64,000 nucleotides of DNA from Sulfitobacter sp. M05 (GTDB lineage: Bacteria > Pseudomonadota > Alphaproteobacteria > Rhodobacterales > Rhodobacteraceae): positions 558,001 to 622,000 of the forward strand of contig NZ_JABEDH010000001.1 of NCBI RefSeq assembly GCF_029285175.1, in the 5' to 3' direction. Each line of letters opens with the position of its first letter. Positions within the stretch are counted from its first letter, which is position 1. Under the pieces are notes generated by a model, which had not been told where the DNA came from, made no database searches, and worked only from the letters and a program-made list of their open reading frames with translations. Below, piece by piece: positions 44,626 through 53,741 of this stretch. The position numbers were made by a program, and so were the translations under genes.

Positions 44626-45960
44626 ATGCAGGTCAATGAGACGCTGAACGAAGGTCTGAAACGCGGATATTCCATCGTGGTTACGGCCGCCGAACTGGAA
44701 GCCAAGGTCAACGAAAAGCTGGTCGAAGCGCAGCCAGAAGTCGAGATGAAGGGTTTCCGCAAAGGCAAAGTGCCAATGGCGCTGTTGAAAAAGCAGTTTG
44801 GCCAGCGTGTTATGGGCGAAGCGATGCAGGAGAGCATTGATGGCGCCATGGCCGAGCATTTTGAAAAATCCGGCGACCGCCCAGCGATGCAGCCTGAAGT
44901 CAAAATGACCAACGAAGACTGGAAAGAGGGCGACGACGTTAACGTTGAAATGTCCTATGAGGCGCTGCCTGAAATTCCAGAACTGGACATGTCCAAAATC
45001 AATTTGGAAAAATTGGTTGTTAAAGCCGACGATGCAGCCATCGACGAAGCGCTGACCAATCTGGCCGAGACCGCACAGGACTTTAAGGTCCGCAAAAAGG
45101 GGTCAAAAGCCAAAGACGGCGATCAGGTTGTTATGGATTTCCTTGGCAAGGTTGATGGCGAAGCCTTTGAGGGCGGCGCAGCTGAAGATTTCCCGCTGGT
45201 GCTGGGCTCCGGCAACTTTATCCCGGGCTTCGAAGAGCAGCTGGTTGGCGTGAAAGCCGAAGAAGAGAAACTGGTCACAGTCAGCTTCCCTGACGATTAT
45301 CAGGCCGAGCATCTGAAGGGCAAAGAAGCCACCTTCGAATGCTCGATCAAAGAAGTAAAAGAACCTGTCGCCGCCGAGATCAACGACGAGATGGCGGCCA
45401 AGTTCGGTGCCGAAGATCTTGCTGGTCTGAAGACCCAGATCGCTGAACGTCTGGAAGCCGAATACGCTGGCGCATCCCGCGCGGTCATGAAGCGCGGTCT
45501 GCTGGACGAACTGGACAAGATGGTTGATTTCGATCTGCCCCCTTCCTTGGTTGAAGCCGAAGCTGGCCAGATCGCACATCAGCTGTGGCACGAGGAAAAC
45601 CCTGAAGTTCAGGGCCACGACCACCCTGAAATCGAAACCACGGATGAACACAAGACACTGGCAACACGCCGCGTGCGCTTGGGCCTGCTGTTGGCCGAAC
45701 TGGGTCAGAAAGCCGAAGTTGAGGTGACCGACGCCGAAATGACACAGGCAATCATGAACCAGGCACGTCAGTACCCGGGTCAGGAGCGCCAGTTCTTTGA
45801 GTTCGTTCAGCAAAACCAGCAGATGCAGCAGCAGTTGCGTGCACCTTTGTTCGAGGACAAAGTTGTCGATCACATTGCGGAAGGTGCGAATGTGACCGAA
45901 AAAACCGTTTCCAAGGAAGATCTTCAGAAGGCGGTTGAGGCACTCGAAGACTCTGAGTGA
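44626..45960 (+). CDS. tig: Trigger factor (ribosome-associated chaperone and prolyl isomerase)
   Basis: This 444-residue protein is of standard length. The N-terminal ribosome-binding domain includes the loop signature GFRKGKVP (about 42-49). The FKBP-type isomerase domain begins near residue 150 ([35 protein letters not shown]). The C-terminal helical chaperone arm follows, with a Gln-rich segment ([10 protein letters not shown]). It protects nascent chains at the ribosome exit. TATGGAG precedes the start. A strong terminator follows. Confidence 0.97.
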   Translation: MQVNETLNEGLKRGYSIVVTAAELEAKVNEKLVEAQPEVEMKGFRKGKVPMALLKKQFGQRVMGEAMQESIDGAMAEHFEKSGDRPAMQPEVKMTNEDWKEGDDVNVEMSYEALPEIPELDMSKINLEKLVVKADDAAIDEALTNLAETAQDFKVRKKGSKAKDGDQVVMDFLGKVDGEAFEGGAAEDFPLVLGSGNFIPGFEEQLVGVKAEEEKLVTVSFPDDYQAEHLKGKEATFECSIKEVKEPVAAEINDEMAAKFGAEDLAGLKTQIAERLEAEYAGASRAVMKRGLLDELDKMVDFDLPPSLVEAEAGQIAHQLWHEENPEVQGHDHPEIETTDEHKTLATRRVRLGLLLAELGQKAEVEVTDAEMTQAIMNQARQYPGQERQFFEFVQQNQQMQQQLRAPLFEDKVVDHIAEGANVTEKTVSKEDLQKAVEALEDSE

Positions 45961-45983
45961 GATCACCTTAACTACTGATTTAG

Positions 45984-46017
45984 AAGGGGCCGTGCAGGAA
46001 TGTACGGCCCCTTTTTT
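45984..46017 (+). terminator. Terminator of tig
   Basis: AAGGGGCCGT (45984-45993) pairs perfectly with ACGGCCCCTT (46004-46013) and runs into TTTTTT. Confidence 0.92.
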
Positions 46018-46177
46018 CACATCACGTTATAGATGTATTTGATTTTTGGAATGCAACCTATGCCCATCAATCGCCTAACCCATTTCACTAAGTGACCACA
46101 ATTCGACGTCATTTGCTGCGCTTAGAAGAGATCGGTGGGTATCCTGATCTTGGGAGAGGTTTTGGGAGACTACGGAA

Positions 46178-46498
46178 ATGGACTTTGAAAGAATGGATCC
46201 TATTGAGAGTGAAGATGATCCTGAAAGGATTGTTTTAACACTGAAATCCATTGCTGCCTTACTTGCCGAGGACGCGGGGGAGTTTTCCCGGTTTCCGGCA
46301 GAGACCGGCCATTCCAGAGCGACGCCAGCGGCTGGATTTGGATGGACCGCATATTGTCAGAACTGTGCCGCGAATACGCCAAGGGGCGAGGCCGAGGAAT
46401 TGCCGCTTGTATCGCCGGAACAGGGACATACCCTACTAAAAGGTTTCCCCAGCAAGGGCCGCCAGTTGTTAAGCCGGATTTTCCGGGATAACACGTAG
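46178..46498 (+). CDS. Hypothetical protein, possible orphan
   Basis: This open frame of 106 codons starts 14 bases after TGGGAG. The product opens with an acidic stretch (MDFERMDPIESEDDPERIV) and contains CQNCAANTP, a possible metal-binding pair. It resembles no family I know. Codons such as AGA, AGG, TTA and CTA, rare in neighbouring genes, are used several times, so it is either recently acquired or not a true gene. Confidence 0.35.
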   Translation: MDFERMDPIESEDDPERIVLTLKSIAALLAEDAGEFSRFPAETGHSRATPAAGFGWTAYCQNCAANTPRGEAEELPLVSPEQGHTLLKGFPSKGRQLLSRIFRDNT

Positions 46499-46867
46499 TA
46501 CCAAACGCGGAGTTGGGCCAGTATGGCCCAGCTTTGTACGGCGCAAAGCGCCCTTTTAGCCCCCGGAATGGTCAACTGACCCGCCTTCTTGCCGGTTGAC
46601 CATTGGGGTATTCCAGTAAAAACCAGACAGTGAATTAGGCAGACCATGCGTGTTAGGGGCAGGACCCTAGAGCATCCCGCCTTAAACATGAAACTCTCGT
46701 TCGCGGCTTCTCACTTTGGTCGAACGCGAAAAGCGATTATGATGGCTCAGGTTAAAGGTGGAAGGCTTTACTGGGCAGTGGCTGACTTTTGCGGTGCTGT
46801 CATTGGCGCGCATGCTCGTCATTGTGGGGCAGGGGTGATCAGATCGGGGCGCTATCAGGGCAAAGCA
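46499..46867. other. Gene-free stretch before the ribosomal protein operon
   Basis: These bases carry short open frames on both strands but none with a ribosome site and a recognisable product. The composition is lower in GC than the flanks. It looks like a remnant or non-coding insertion between tig and rplI. Confidence 0.35.
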
Positions 46868-46897
46868 AAACGCCGCGCAGAGGACTGCGCGGCGTTT
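46868..46897 (-). terminator. Terminator of the rpsF-rpsR-rplI operon
   Basis: AAACGCCGCGCAG (46868-46880) pairs perfectly over 13 bp with CTGCGCGGCGTTT (46885-46897) around an AGGA loop. Read on the minus strand it ends in TTTTGCTTTG. It lies 39 bases after the rplI stop. Confidence 0.9.
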
Positions 46898-46935
46898 CTA
46901 TTTCTTTTCAACACGGCCCTTAAGCCTTTGCCGTT

Positions 46936-47568
46936 TTAGGCGCTGGCTGTGTCGTCCTGGTCGCCGGCTTCTTCGCCCTCAGGTGTCGAAACCAGATCGT
47001 CGTCTTCGGATGCCGCGGCACCGATATCGTCGAACAGTTCTGCGATTTCGAAGTCTGCAGCGGCTTCTTCTTCAGCGGCCAGTTCCTGAATGGACTTGCC
47101 AGATGCCTGAAGCTCAGCCTCTTCAACGGAACGTGCAACGTTCAGCTGAATGGTGGCTTCCACTTCGGGGTGCAGAACAACAGAAACGTCGTGCAGGCCC
47201 AGCTCTTTGATGGGCGCGGACAGGACAACCTGTTTGCGATCCACGGTAAAGCCTTCGGCAGTTGCCGCTTCGGCTGCGTCACGGGTGGTGACGGAACCGT
47301 AAAGCGCGCCAGCGTCAGACGCAGAACGAATCACGATGAACTGCTGACCGTCGAGCTTGGCAGACATTGCTTCTGCTTCTGCTTTGGTCTCAAGGTTCTG
47401 CGCTTCGAGTTGTGCCTTGCGGCCCTCGAAAGCTTCGATGTTGGCTTTGGACGCGGACAGCGCCTTGCCCTGTGGCAACAGGAAGTTGCGCGCAAAGCCT
47501 GGCTTTACGTCAACGACGTCGCCCATCTGGCCCAGTTTGGCCACACGTTGGAGAAGGATAACTTGCAT
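46936..47568 (-). CDS. rplI: 50S ribosomal protein bL9 with acidic C-terminal extension
   Basis: The protein has 210 residues. The N-terminal domain is canonical ([32 protein letters not shown]), with the long connecting helix and a C-terminal rRNA-binding domain to about residue 150. About 55 extra residues follow, strongly acidic ([16 protein letters not shown] and an E/D-rich end), a feature seen in some Rhodobacterales. It is the last gene of the operon rpsF-rpsR-rplI. AGGAGA lies ahead of the start. Confidence 0.95.
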   Translation of the reverse strand: MQVILLQRVAKLGQMGDVVDVKPGFARNFLLPQGKALSASKANIEAFEGRKAQLEAQNLETKAEAEAMSAKLDGQQFIVIRSASDAGALYGSVTTRDAAEAATAEGFTVDRKQVVLSAPIKELGLHDVSVVLHPEVEATIQLNVARSVEEAELQASGKSIQELAAEEEAAADFEIAELFDDIGAAASEDDDLVSTPEGEEAGDQDDTASA

Positions 47569-47579
47569 GATGGTTCTCC

Positions 47580-47807
47580 TTACTTAACGGCGTAGGGCAG
47601 CAGGGCGAGGAAGCGGGCGCGTTTGATGGCACGGGCCAGTTCACGCTGCTTTTTCGCCGATACGGCTGTGATACGGGAAGGAACGATTTTGCCGCGCTCA
47701 GAGATGTAGCGTTGCAGCAGACGTGTGTCTTTGTAATCGATCGCAGGTGCATTGTCGCCCGAGAAAGGGCAGACTTTGCGACGGCGGAAAAATGGTTTTG
47801 CAGCCAT
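47580..47807 (-). CDS. rpsR: 30S ribosomal protein bS18
   Basis: The protein has 75 residues. [13 protein letters not shown] at the start and [49 protein letters not shown] (key residues YKD, GKI-PSR and RAIKRAR) are the bS18 signature. It binds 16S rRNA next to bS6, encoded just upstream. Confidence 0.97.
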   Translation of the reverse strand: MAAKPFFRRRKVCPFSGDNAPAIDYKDTRLLQRYISERGKIVPSRITAVSAKKQRELARAIKRARFLALLPYAVK

Positions 47808-47836
47808 GGTTTAAGTCCTTTTCTTCAAGCTGGTGA

Positions 47837-48199
47837 TCAACGGCGCTCGCGGCGTTCGCCGCGCTCGGGACGCTCGTCACGCTTTTGCATCTGAACGGAT
47901 GGCAGCTCTTTGTGCTCGTCCATTTTGATGGTCAAAACGCGCATCACGTCGTCGTGCAGACGCATCAGGCGTTCCATTTCCTGAACGGCGGTTGCTGGTG
48001 CATCCGAACGCAGGAAGGCATAGTGGCCCTTGCGGTTTTTGTTGATCTTATAGGCCATTGTCTTGACGCCCCAGTACTCGCTATCCACGAGTTTCCCGCC
48101 GTTGTCGGCGAGGACGGTGCCAAAATGTTCGATAAGGCCTTCAGCTTGCGTGTTGGACAGGTCCTGACGCGCAATCATAACATGCTCATATAGCGGCAT
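47837..48199 (-). CDS. rpsF: 30S ribosomal protein bS6
   Basis: The protein has 120 residues. PLYEHVMIARQDLS and GGKLVDSEYWGVKTMAYKI match bS6, and the basic tail (ERPERGERRERR) is a common alphaproteobacterial extension. It forms a heterodimer with bS18 on the 30S platform. The ATG at 48199 has GGAG five bases upstream; a GTG two codons earlier is rejected. Confidence 0.96.
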   Translation of the reverse strand: MPLYEHVMIARQDLSNTQAEGLIEHFGTVLADNGGKLVDSEYWGVKTMAYKINKNRKGHYAFLRSDAPATAVQEMERLMRLHDDVMRVLTIKMDEHKELPSVQMQKRDERPERGERRERR

Positions 48200-48350
48200 G
48201 TGCACTCCTATTTATATCAAGGCGCATTTCATAGGCAGGGCAATATCCTTTGCGGCCCTACCACGAGAGACTGCGCGGTTCATTCGTCTTGCAAAGGAAC
48301 TGCCCATATACACGGTATAGCGGGCAGGGCAAGGGGGCTGCGCGGTGCCG

Positions 48351-49730
48351 TTACCGTGAGGCGGCAGCCGTGAAAAGCCCGCGCCGCAGGTTCAGGGCCG
48401 TTGACGCCTGATGCAGAACGGCAATGGTCAAAAGCGCCATCAGGATTTCGGCAAGCGGGCCGGCCATCCAGATACCGGGTTCACCCCAGATCGCGGGAAG
48501 GGCGAATGTTAGCGGCAAGGCAAAAGCATAGGGTTTGCTCAGGCCGAGGATTGCAGCGCGGGACGCGTTGCCGATGGCTTGGAAATAGCTTGCGATGACG
48601 ATCAACGGCCCGGCGAGCCAGAGCATGGCAACCGTGAAGGAGATGATATGGGCAAAGGCTGCAATCACCGCGGGGTCATCCACAAATGCTTTTGCGATGG
48701 TTTCGGGAAATACCATCAGGATCACTTGAAAGAAGCTGCAATAGATGAAGGCAATCCAGATCCCCAGTCGCAAGCTTTGATCCGACCGCTGCCATTCCTG
48801 CGCCCCGTAGTTGTTTCCGACAATGGATTGCAAAGCAAAGGTCAGCCCCAGCAGGGGCAAGAACAGAAACGTCATCACGCGGGTAACGATCCCGAAGGCA
48901 GATACCGTGTTTGCATAATTTAGGACCTCAAACATTTGCAGCGCAGTGATCACGGCAGCAGACCCAAGCGCGATCCCGATGAAGTTCAGGCTTTGCGGGG
49001 CACCAAGAGCAAGGATGCGCGACCAGCCCTGCGTGAGCGAGGTCTGCATGACGACCCGCGGGTGCAGCTCGGCGTGGTCCGTCAGTCGGTAAGTGAGAAT
49101 AATCGCAAAGGCCAGCAGCTGGGCAAGGGCGGTCCCAATGGCAGATCCGGCCACACCAAGGCCCATCATGGCGATCAGCACATAGTTGAACCCGATGTTG
49201 GAGATCGAAACCAGCAGGCTCATCGCGGCCATAAACCCCACGCGGCCCTCATTGCGCAGGGCGTCAGAATGGACAGACAACAGGAAGGCCAAGGGCGACA
49301 CAAAGGCGGTGATGGCCAGATAGGTCTGCGCCATATCCGCCAGCGGTTCAGAGCCGGAGGCAAGTGCCAGACTGAGTGTGCGACCAAACAGCAGGTAGCC
49401 AAGGATCAGGGCCGCGCTCACGAACAGGGCAAAGCCATGTGCCCCGGCAAAGGTAGCGCGGGCACCGGCCATGTCTGCCGCGCCCAACTGACGCGCAAGA
49501 ATACTGGACATGCCCCCAGATACCAAGGTGGCGAGGGCAACAATCAGCATATAGAACGGAAAGATCAGGGTAACGGCGCTGAGGGCTTCGGCACCGACAT
49601 AGCGCCCCAGAAAGATGGCATCGACCACGGTAAGCAGCCCGTTCATGCCCATCACAAAAATGATGGGCAAGGCGGTCTTGGCGAAAATTTGGCCCAGGGG
49701 ACCATGCGTGAAGGAATTGGGGTGTGACAT
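48351..49730 (-). CDS. MATE-family efflux transporter
   Basis: This 459-residue membrane protein has about twelve helices arranged as two MATE halves. The first shows ALPIIFVMGMNGLLTVVDAIFLGRYVG and GGMSSILARQLGA; the second shows GAPQSLNFIGIALGSAAV and FALQSIVGNNYGA. Family members export drugs or metabolites using sodium or proton gradients; the substrate is unknown. ATG 49730 (MSHPNSF) has GAGGTT upstream; the longer frame to 49802 lacks one. Downstream of rpsF in the other orientation sense, it ends 150 bases before that operon start. Confidence 0.88.
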   Translation of the reverse strand: MSHPNSFTHGPLGQIFAKTALPIIFVMGMNGLLTVVDAIFLGRYVGAEALSAVTLIFPFYMLIVALATLVSGGMSSILARQLGAADMAGARATFAGAHGFALFVSAALILGYLLFGRTLSLALASGSEPLADMAQTYLAITAFVSPLAFLLSVHSDALRNEGRVGFMAAMSLLVSISNIGFNYVLIAMMGLGVAGSAIGTALAQLLAFAIILTYRLTDHAELHPRVVMQTSLTQGWSRILALGAPQSLNFIGIALGSAAVITALQMFEVLNYANTVSAFGIVTRVMTFLFLPLLGLTFALQSIVGNNYGAQEWQRSDQSLRLGIWIAFIYCSFFQVILMVFPETIAKAFVDDPAVIAAFAHIISFTVAMLWLAGPLIVIASYFQAIGNASRAAILGLSKPYAFALPLTFALPAIWGEPGIWMAGPLAEILMALLTIAVLHQASTALNLRRGLFTAAASR

Positions 49731-50063
49731 CTTGAACCTCTTTTCAGATGTTCCGCATGTAAGAGGGGGCTCGCATTGCCGACCGTCGGGAACATTGGAC
49801 AAAGGTCAGACGGAATAATGTCGACACTTCACCAAGGAAAAACCCGCGAGCGGCTGGTGGCCGGACCATAAGTTCATTGGCTAATCGCTTGGATGTTCCT
49901 GCGCAAGCCTGTTTCGGCATGATCGTGTTGGTGCGGTTCGGCATCGTATTACCCAGACATCGACGCAGGCCGGGCCAGTTGGTGCCGCATTTGCGCCGCG
50001 TTTGCGCAGCAATGGTTAATCAACAGGAAACGAAAAACAAAAGAAGACTGAGGAATCGAGACA
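49731..50063. other. Intergenic region between the MATE gene and a membrane protein gene
   Basis: These 333 bases separate two divergent genes. Short open frames occur but none is convincing. I see no clear promoter boxes or large palindromes. Confidence 0.35.
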
Positions 50064-50558
50064 ATGACGATAGCAGCTGATTTTGCAAATGCCCGGCCCC
50101 AAGCCATTGAGCCGGTTCGTATGGCGGACGGGGGGCGTATGATTGCACGTGGTGCCCAGCGTCTGGTTGGTGTGTCCTTAACGCTTGCCGCATTGGGGCT
50201 GTGGCTTGCACCGGGGTCATCATGGGAAAGCGATGTTATGTTGTTCAAGCTGATCTTGTCACTGACCGCCATCATCGCAGGTCTTGGTCTGATCAGTCAG
50301 GGGGCGTCACCGCGGGCCCCCGAAGTTGAGATCGACACCATTCGCCGCGAGGTTCGTCTTGTGCGCCGGCAGCGCGGGATGGAGGATCAGGTTTTGCAAA
50401 GTAGCAGTTTTGCCGATCTGTCCCATGCCGAACACGAGGGCAATAACGTGCGTTTGTGGGATCCGGCTGGCCGGTTTCTGGCAGAGGTAAGCCTCACAGA
50501 CCGCAACGCCCTGACCAGCCTTGTCGCCGGATTGCGGGACGCCGGCAAGCTGGCCTGA
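50064..50558 (+). CDS. Hypothetical membrane protein
   Basis: The protein has 164 residues with two adjacent hydrophobic helices (about 30-50 and 58-78). A soluble C-terminal domain of about 80 residues follows (EIDTIRREVRLVRRQRGMEDQVL ... NVRLWDPAGRFLAEVSLTD), which reads like a small beta-rich domain. No family with known function is recognised. GAGGAA lies 15 bases before the start. Monocistronic. Confidence 0.65.
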   Translation: MTIAADFANARPQAIEPVRMADGGRMIARGAQRLVGVSLTLAALGLWLAPGSSWESDVMLFKLILSLTAIIAGLGLISQGASPRAPEVEIDTIRREVRLVRRQRGMEDQVLQSSSFADLSHAEHEGNNVRLWDPAGRFLAEVSLTDRNALTSLVAGLRDAGKLA

Positions 50559-50810
50559 AAAGCCCTGAATGCCAGCGGCTGGATGTTTGTGGCTGACGCA
50601 TGGTCCTTGGCGCAAGCTGTCAGAAGCATCCGTAGGCCCGACATCTTATCACGGCAGATCACAGTATCGTGCGTTTTTGTGGGTTTGGCGGTTATTCGCC
50701 ATGTATATGTGCGCAAGAGCGCAAAGGCTGTGGGGTGGTACAGGGTTGTAAACGACGCGGGGCATGGCAAACTAACCGGGACAGCCCCTTAATCACAAGA
50801 GAGAGACCCG

Positions 50811-51380
50811 ATGAAAACAATGATCCTTGCCGCCGCGTTGGCCCTTGGTGCCAGCAGCGCCTTTGCCGCTGATAAATATGTTCTGGATGCAAGCCACAGT
50901 CAGGTACTGTTTAGCTATAACCACCTCGGGTTTTCGACAACCTACGGGATGTTCTCGGGTTTCGAGGGCGAGATCATGTTCGATGCTGATGCACCAGCGG
51001 ACTCTTCTGTGACAGTATCTATGCCGGTGAGTTCGATGTTTACCGGTTGGGAGAAACGCACTGGCCACTTCATGACGGCCGATTTCTTTGATGCGCAAGA
51101 CGGCGACATGGTGACTTTCGCCTCCACCGGTATTGAAATCACCGGCGATGACACCGCCAAGATCACTGGCGATTTGACCATGAATGACGTGACCAAGTCC
51201 GTCGTGTTGGATGCCAAATTGAACAAGGCAGACACCCACCCAATGGCCGGTAAGAAGTGGATGGGTTTTGATGCCACGGCGACAGTGCTGCGCTCTGACT
51301 TCGGCTTGGGTGCCTTTGCCCCCGCCGTGAGCGATGCGGTTGCGCTGAACATTTCAGTTGAGGCGATGAAAGCCGAATAA
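50811..51380 (+). CDS. YceI-family periplasmic protein
   Basis: This 189-residue protein has a signal peptide (1-19, ending SAFA). The YceI lipocalin-like beta barrel follows: YVLDASHSQVLFSYNHLGFSTTYGMFSGFEGEI and the second half with GDLTMNDVTKSVVLDA and WMGFDATATVLRSDFGLG. YceI proteins bind isoprenoid quinone-like lipids in the periplasm. It is convergent with a cytochrome b561-YceI fusion gene, so two YceI domains are encoded back to back. AGAGAGA is upstream. Confidence 0.92.
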   Translation: MKTMILAAALALGASSAFAADKYVLDASHSQVLFSYNHLGFSTTYGMFSGFEGEIMFDADAPADSSVTVSMPVSSMFTGWEKRTGHFMTADFFDAQDGDMVTFASTGIEITGDDTAKITGDLTMNDVTKSVVLDAKLNKADTHPMAGKKWMGFDATATVLRSDFGLGAFAPAVSDAVALNISVEAMKAE

Positions 51381-51404
51381 GCCGGGCTGAATGATCACCA
51401 AGAG

Positions 51405-51439
51405 AAAGCCCGCCGGATTGCTGATCCGGCGGGCTTTTT
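51405..51439. terminator. Bidirectional terminator between yceI and cytochrome b561-YceI genes
   Basis: AAAGCCCGCCGGAT (51405-51418) pairs perfectly with ATCCGGCGGGCTTT (51424-51437), with T residues on the plus strand and A residues before the stem for the minus strand. Confidence 0.92.
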
Positions 51440-51463
51440 CCTATCTTGGGGGCGGCCTGCGGA

Positions 51464-52666
51464 CTATTCCTCTGGCGCGCGGGTGGCGGTCAGTTTCACG
51501 GCCAGCTTGACCGCAAAGGCCAGGCTGCCCTCGTCACCAACATTGTCACCAATGCCAAAGTCGCGCCGATCCAATGTCAGGTCCGCCCGCATTTCGGCGA
51601 CGTCCCCGTTCACAGCCAGACCGAACGGCATCACCAAAGGGACAGAGCGGTCTTTGATGGTCAAAGTGCCCGCCGCTTCATAACCGTCGATGCCGTGGCG
51701 AATTACACCATCATAGACCGCGGTGGCATAGGTTTCTGCGTCAAAGAAATCTGCGCCCATTGCCTGCTGGGTTACAGAGCCAAGCGTCAAAGACGGAACT
51801 GCGATTGTTGTGGTGACATGGCCGACCTCGCCATCGGGAATTGTTTCGTCAAACTGGATAGCGGCAGTCCAGTCTACGAAACTGCCAGAGACTTCATTGC
51901 CAAATTGCACAACAGTGATGGCGATGCTGCCGTCCTGAACACGCCATTGCGAGGTGACATCCGCAAGGGCAACATCGGGTCTGGCGGTATCCTTGCCAGT
52001 TGTGCCCATCACCGAACCGGCAGCAATCACCATCGCCCAGACAAGGCTGGCCGCAAGGACTGGCGTTTTGCTGTGGGTTTGGGCGGGCAGTGGTCCGATC
52101 ACCGGCTCACCCGGCAACATCCGCCGCAGTGTGGCATCGCGGTCAATAACGTGGTGTTTCAGCGCACCAGCAATGTGCAGCGCCAGCGACAGGGCAAGAA
52201 CCTTGGTCGCGATCCAGTGCAGCGCGCCAAAGACATGTTCGACACCTGTGGATTTTGGCACCAGGGGCAGCCCCTGACCAAAGGGCCACCAGATCGGGGC
52301 AAAGCCGGCGGCCGCGGCATGGGAAATCCAGCCGGACAGGGGCACAATGACAAGGGCGGCATAAAGCAACCAATGCACCAGTTCGGCGGCAAAGCTTTCT
52401 GCCGGTTTGTCGGCGTTCAACAGGCCGGGTTTGGCTTGGGACAGGGCCCAGAGGATGCGCAGCACCGCGACAAGGAATGCGCTCACGCCCAGGGTTTTGT
52501 GCAGCGAAAACAGCCATGCCTTCTGCGCCAGTTGGGCGTCGGTTTCATAAGGCAGCCAGTTGGCAATCAATCCCAGCGGCAGCAATGTCAGGATCAACAA
52601 TGCGGTCAGCCAGTGAAAGCCTTTGCTGATGCTGCCATAGCGGGTTTCGGTGTTGGTGATGGCCAT
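51464..52666 (-). CDS. Cytochrome b561-YceI fusion protein
   Basis: This 400-residue fusion starts with residues 1-190, a four-helix bacterial cytochrome b561 with haem-ligand histidines in ISKGFHWLTALL, LFSLHKTLGVS, LVHWLLYAAL and LHWIATKVLALSLALHIAG. A fifth helix (about 218-238) leads to a periplasmic YceI domain (about 245-400; WRVQDGSIAITVVQFG, GADFFDAETYATAVYDG, LTLDRRDFGIGDNVGDE). It probably passes electrons between the quinone pool and a periplasmic acceptor, with YceI presenting the lipid. ATG 52666 follows CAGGAGC. Confidence 0.9.
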   Translation of the reverse strand: MAITNTETRYGSISKGFHWLTALLILTLLPLGLIANWLPYETDAQLAQKAWLFSLHKTLGVSAFLVAVLRILWALSQAKPGLLNADKPAESFAAELVHWLLYAALVIVPLSGWISHAAAAGFAPIWWPFGQGLPLVPKSTGVEHVFGALHWIATKVLALSLALHIAGALKHHVIDRDATLRRMLPGEPVIGPLPAQTHSKTPVLAASLVWAMVIAAGSVMGTTGKDTARPDVALADVTSQWRVQDGSIAITVVQFGNEVSGSFVDWTAAIQFDETIPDGEVGHVTTTIAVPSLTLGSVTQQAMGADFFDAETYATAVYDGVIRHGIDGYEAAGTLTIKDRSVPLVMPFGLAVNGDVAEMRADLTLDRRDFGIGDNVGDEGSLAFAVKLAVKLTATRAPEE

Positions 52667-52808
52667 CTTTTGCTCCTGCTGTGTGTTCTGCATAGTTACT
52701 GCACAGGGGGGCGGGGGCAATCTGATGTTTGCGCACAGGGCTTCTGCGCTCTTGTTCCCTCAATCATGGCGGGCTAGACGGGATGCCAAATCAGTGAAAG
52801 GGCCAGTC

Positions 52809-53741
52809 ATGAGCATCGCATTTGTTTTTCCGGGGCAAGGGGCCCAGACCATCGGCATGGGGCAGGCCTTGGCCAAGGCCTATCCGGCAGCGCAGGCGGT
52901 TTTTGACGAGGTCGACGACGCCTTGGGAGAGAAACTGTCCGCGCTCATCTGGTCGGGCGAGATTGAGGCGTTGACCCTTACCGAAAATGCGCAACCTGCG
53001 TTGATGGCAACGTCGATGGCGGCAATGGCGGCGATGAAGGCCGAGGGCGTCGGGCTGGATCGGGCGGCTTTCGTCGCGGGGCATTCGCTGGGCGAATATT
53101 CGGCGCTTTGTGCGGCGGGGGCCGTATCGCTGGCGGATACGGCGCGTCTGTTGCGCATTCGCGGACGGGCCATGCAAGCGGCGGTGCCGGTCGGGCAGGG
53201 CGCGATGGCGGCGGTCCTGGGGCTGGATGCGGAAACAGCAGCCAAGGTGGCCGAGGATGCCGCGCAAGGCGATGTCTGCCAATTGGCCAATGAAAACGAT
53301 CCGACGCAGAATGTATTGTCTGGCGACAAGGCGGCGATTGAACGTGCTGTTGTGCTGGCCAAAGAGGCTGGTGCCAAGCGGGCCTTGCCTTTGCCGGTTT
53401 CAGCTCCGTTCCACTGCGCGCTGATGCAGCCGGCAGCGGATGAAATGGCAAAGGCGCTGGAGGCGGTGCAGTTCGACAACCCTTCCGTGCCTCTGGTGGC
53501 GAATGTTCTGGCGGATGCGGAATCAGATGCGACCCGGATCAAGGCCTTGTTGGTCGAGCAGGTCACAGGGCGTGTGCGCTGGCGGTCTTCTGTTGAGTGG
53601 ATGGCGGCCCAGGGCGTTACGGAGTTCTGGGAGATCGGTGCCGGCAAGGCCCTTTCGGGGATGATCCGGCGTATTGCCAAAGAAAGTGCCTTGCGGGCTG
53701 TTGGCACGCCTGAGGATGTTGCGGCATTGAAAGACGCGTGA
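52809..53741 (+). CDS. fabD: Malonyl-CoA:ACP transacylase
   Basis: The protein has 310 residues. FVFPGQGAQTIGMG at the start, the acyl-serine S93 in GHSLGEYSAL, an arginine in RGRAMQ and a histidine in PFHCALM are the family active-site set. It loads malonate onto ACP for fatty acid synthesis. It heads the block fabD, lipoprotein gene, fabG, acpP. ATG 52809 has AAAGGG upstream. Confidence 0.96.
   Translation: MSIAFVFPGQGAQTIGMGQALAKAYPAAQAVFDEVDDALGEKLSALIWSGEIEALTLTENAQPALMATSMAAMAAMKAEGVGLDRAAFVAGHSLGEYSALCAAGAVSLADTARLLRIRGRAMQAAVPVGQGAMAAVLGLDAETAAKVAEDAAQGDVCQLANENDPTQNVLSGDKAAIERAVVLAKEAGAKRALPLPVSAPFHCALMQPAADEMAKALEAVQFDNPSVPLVANVLADAESDATRIKALLVEQVTGRVRWRSSVEWMAAQGVTEFWEIGAGKALSGMIRRIAKESALRAVGTPEDVAALKDA

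Noticed and set aside
46646-46939. Plus-strand open frame before rplI
   Set aside because: It reads through the 13-bp terminator of the ribosomal operon and into the rplI end, with no family resemblance.
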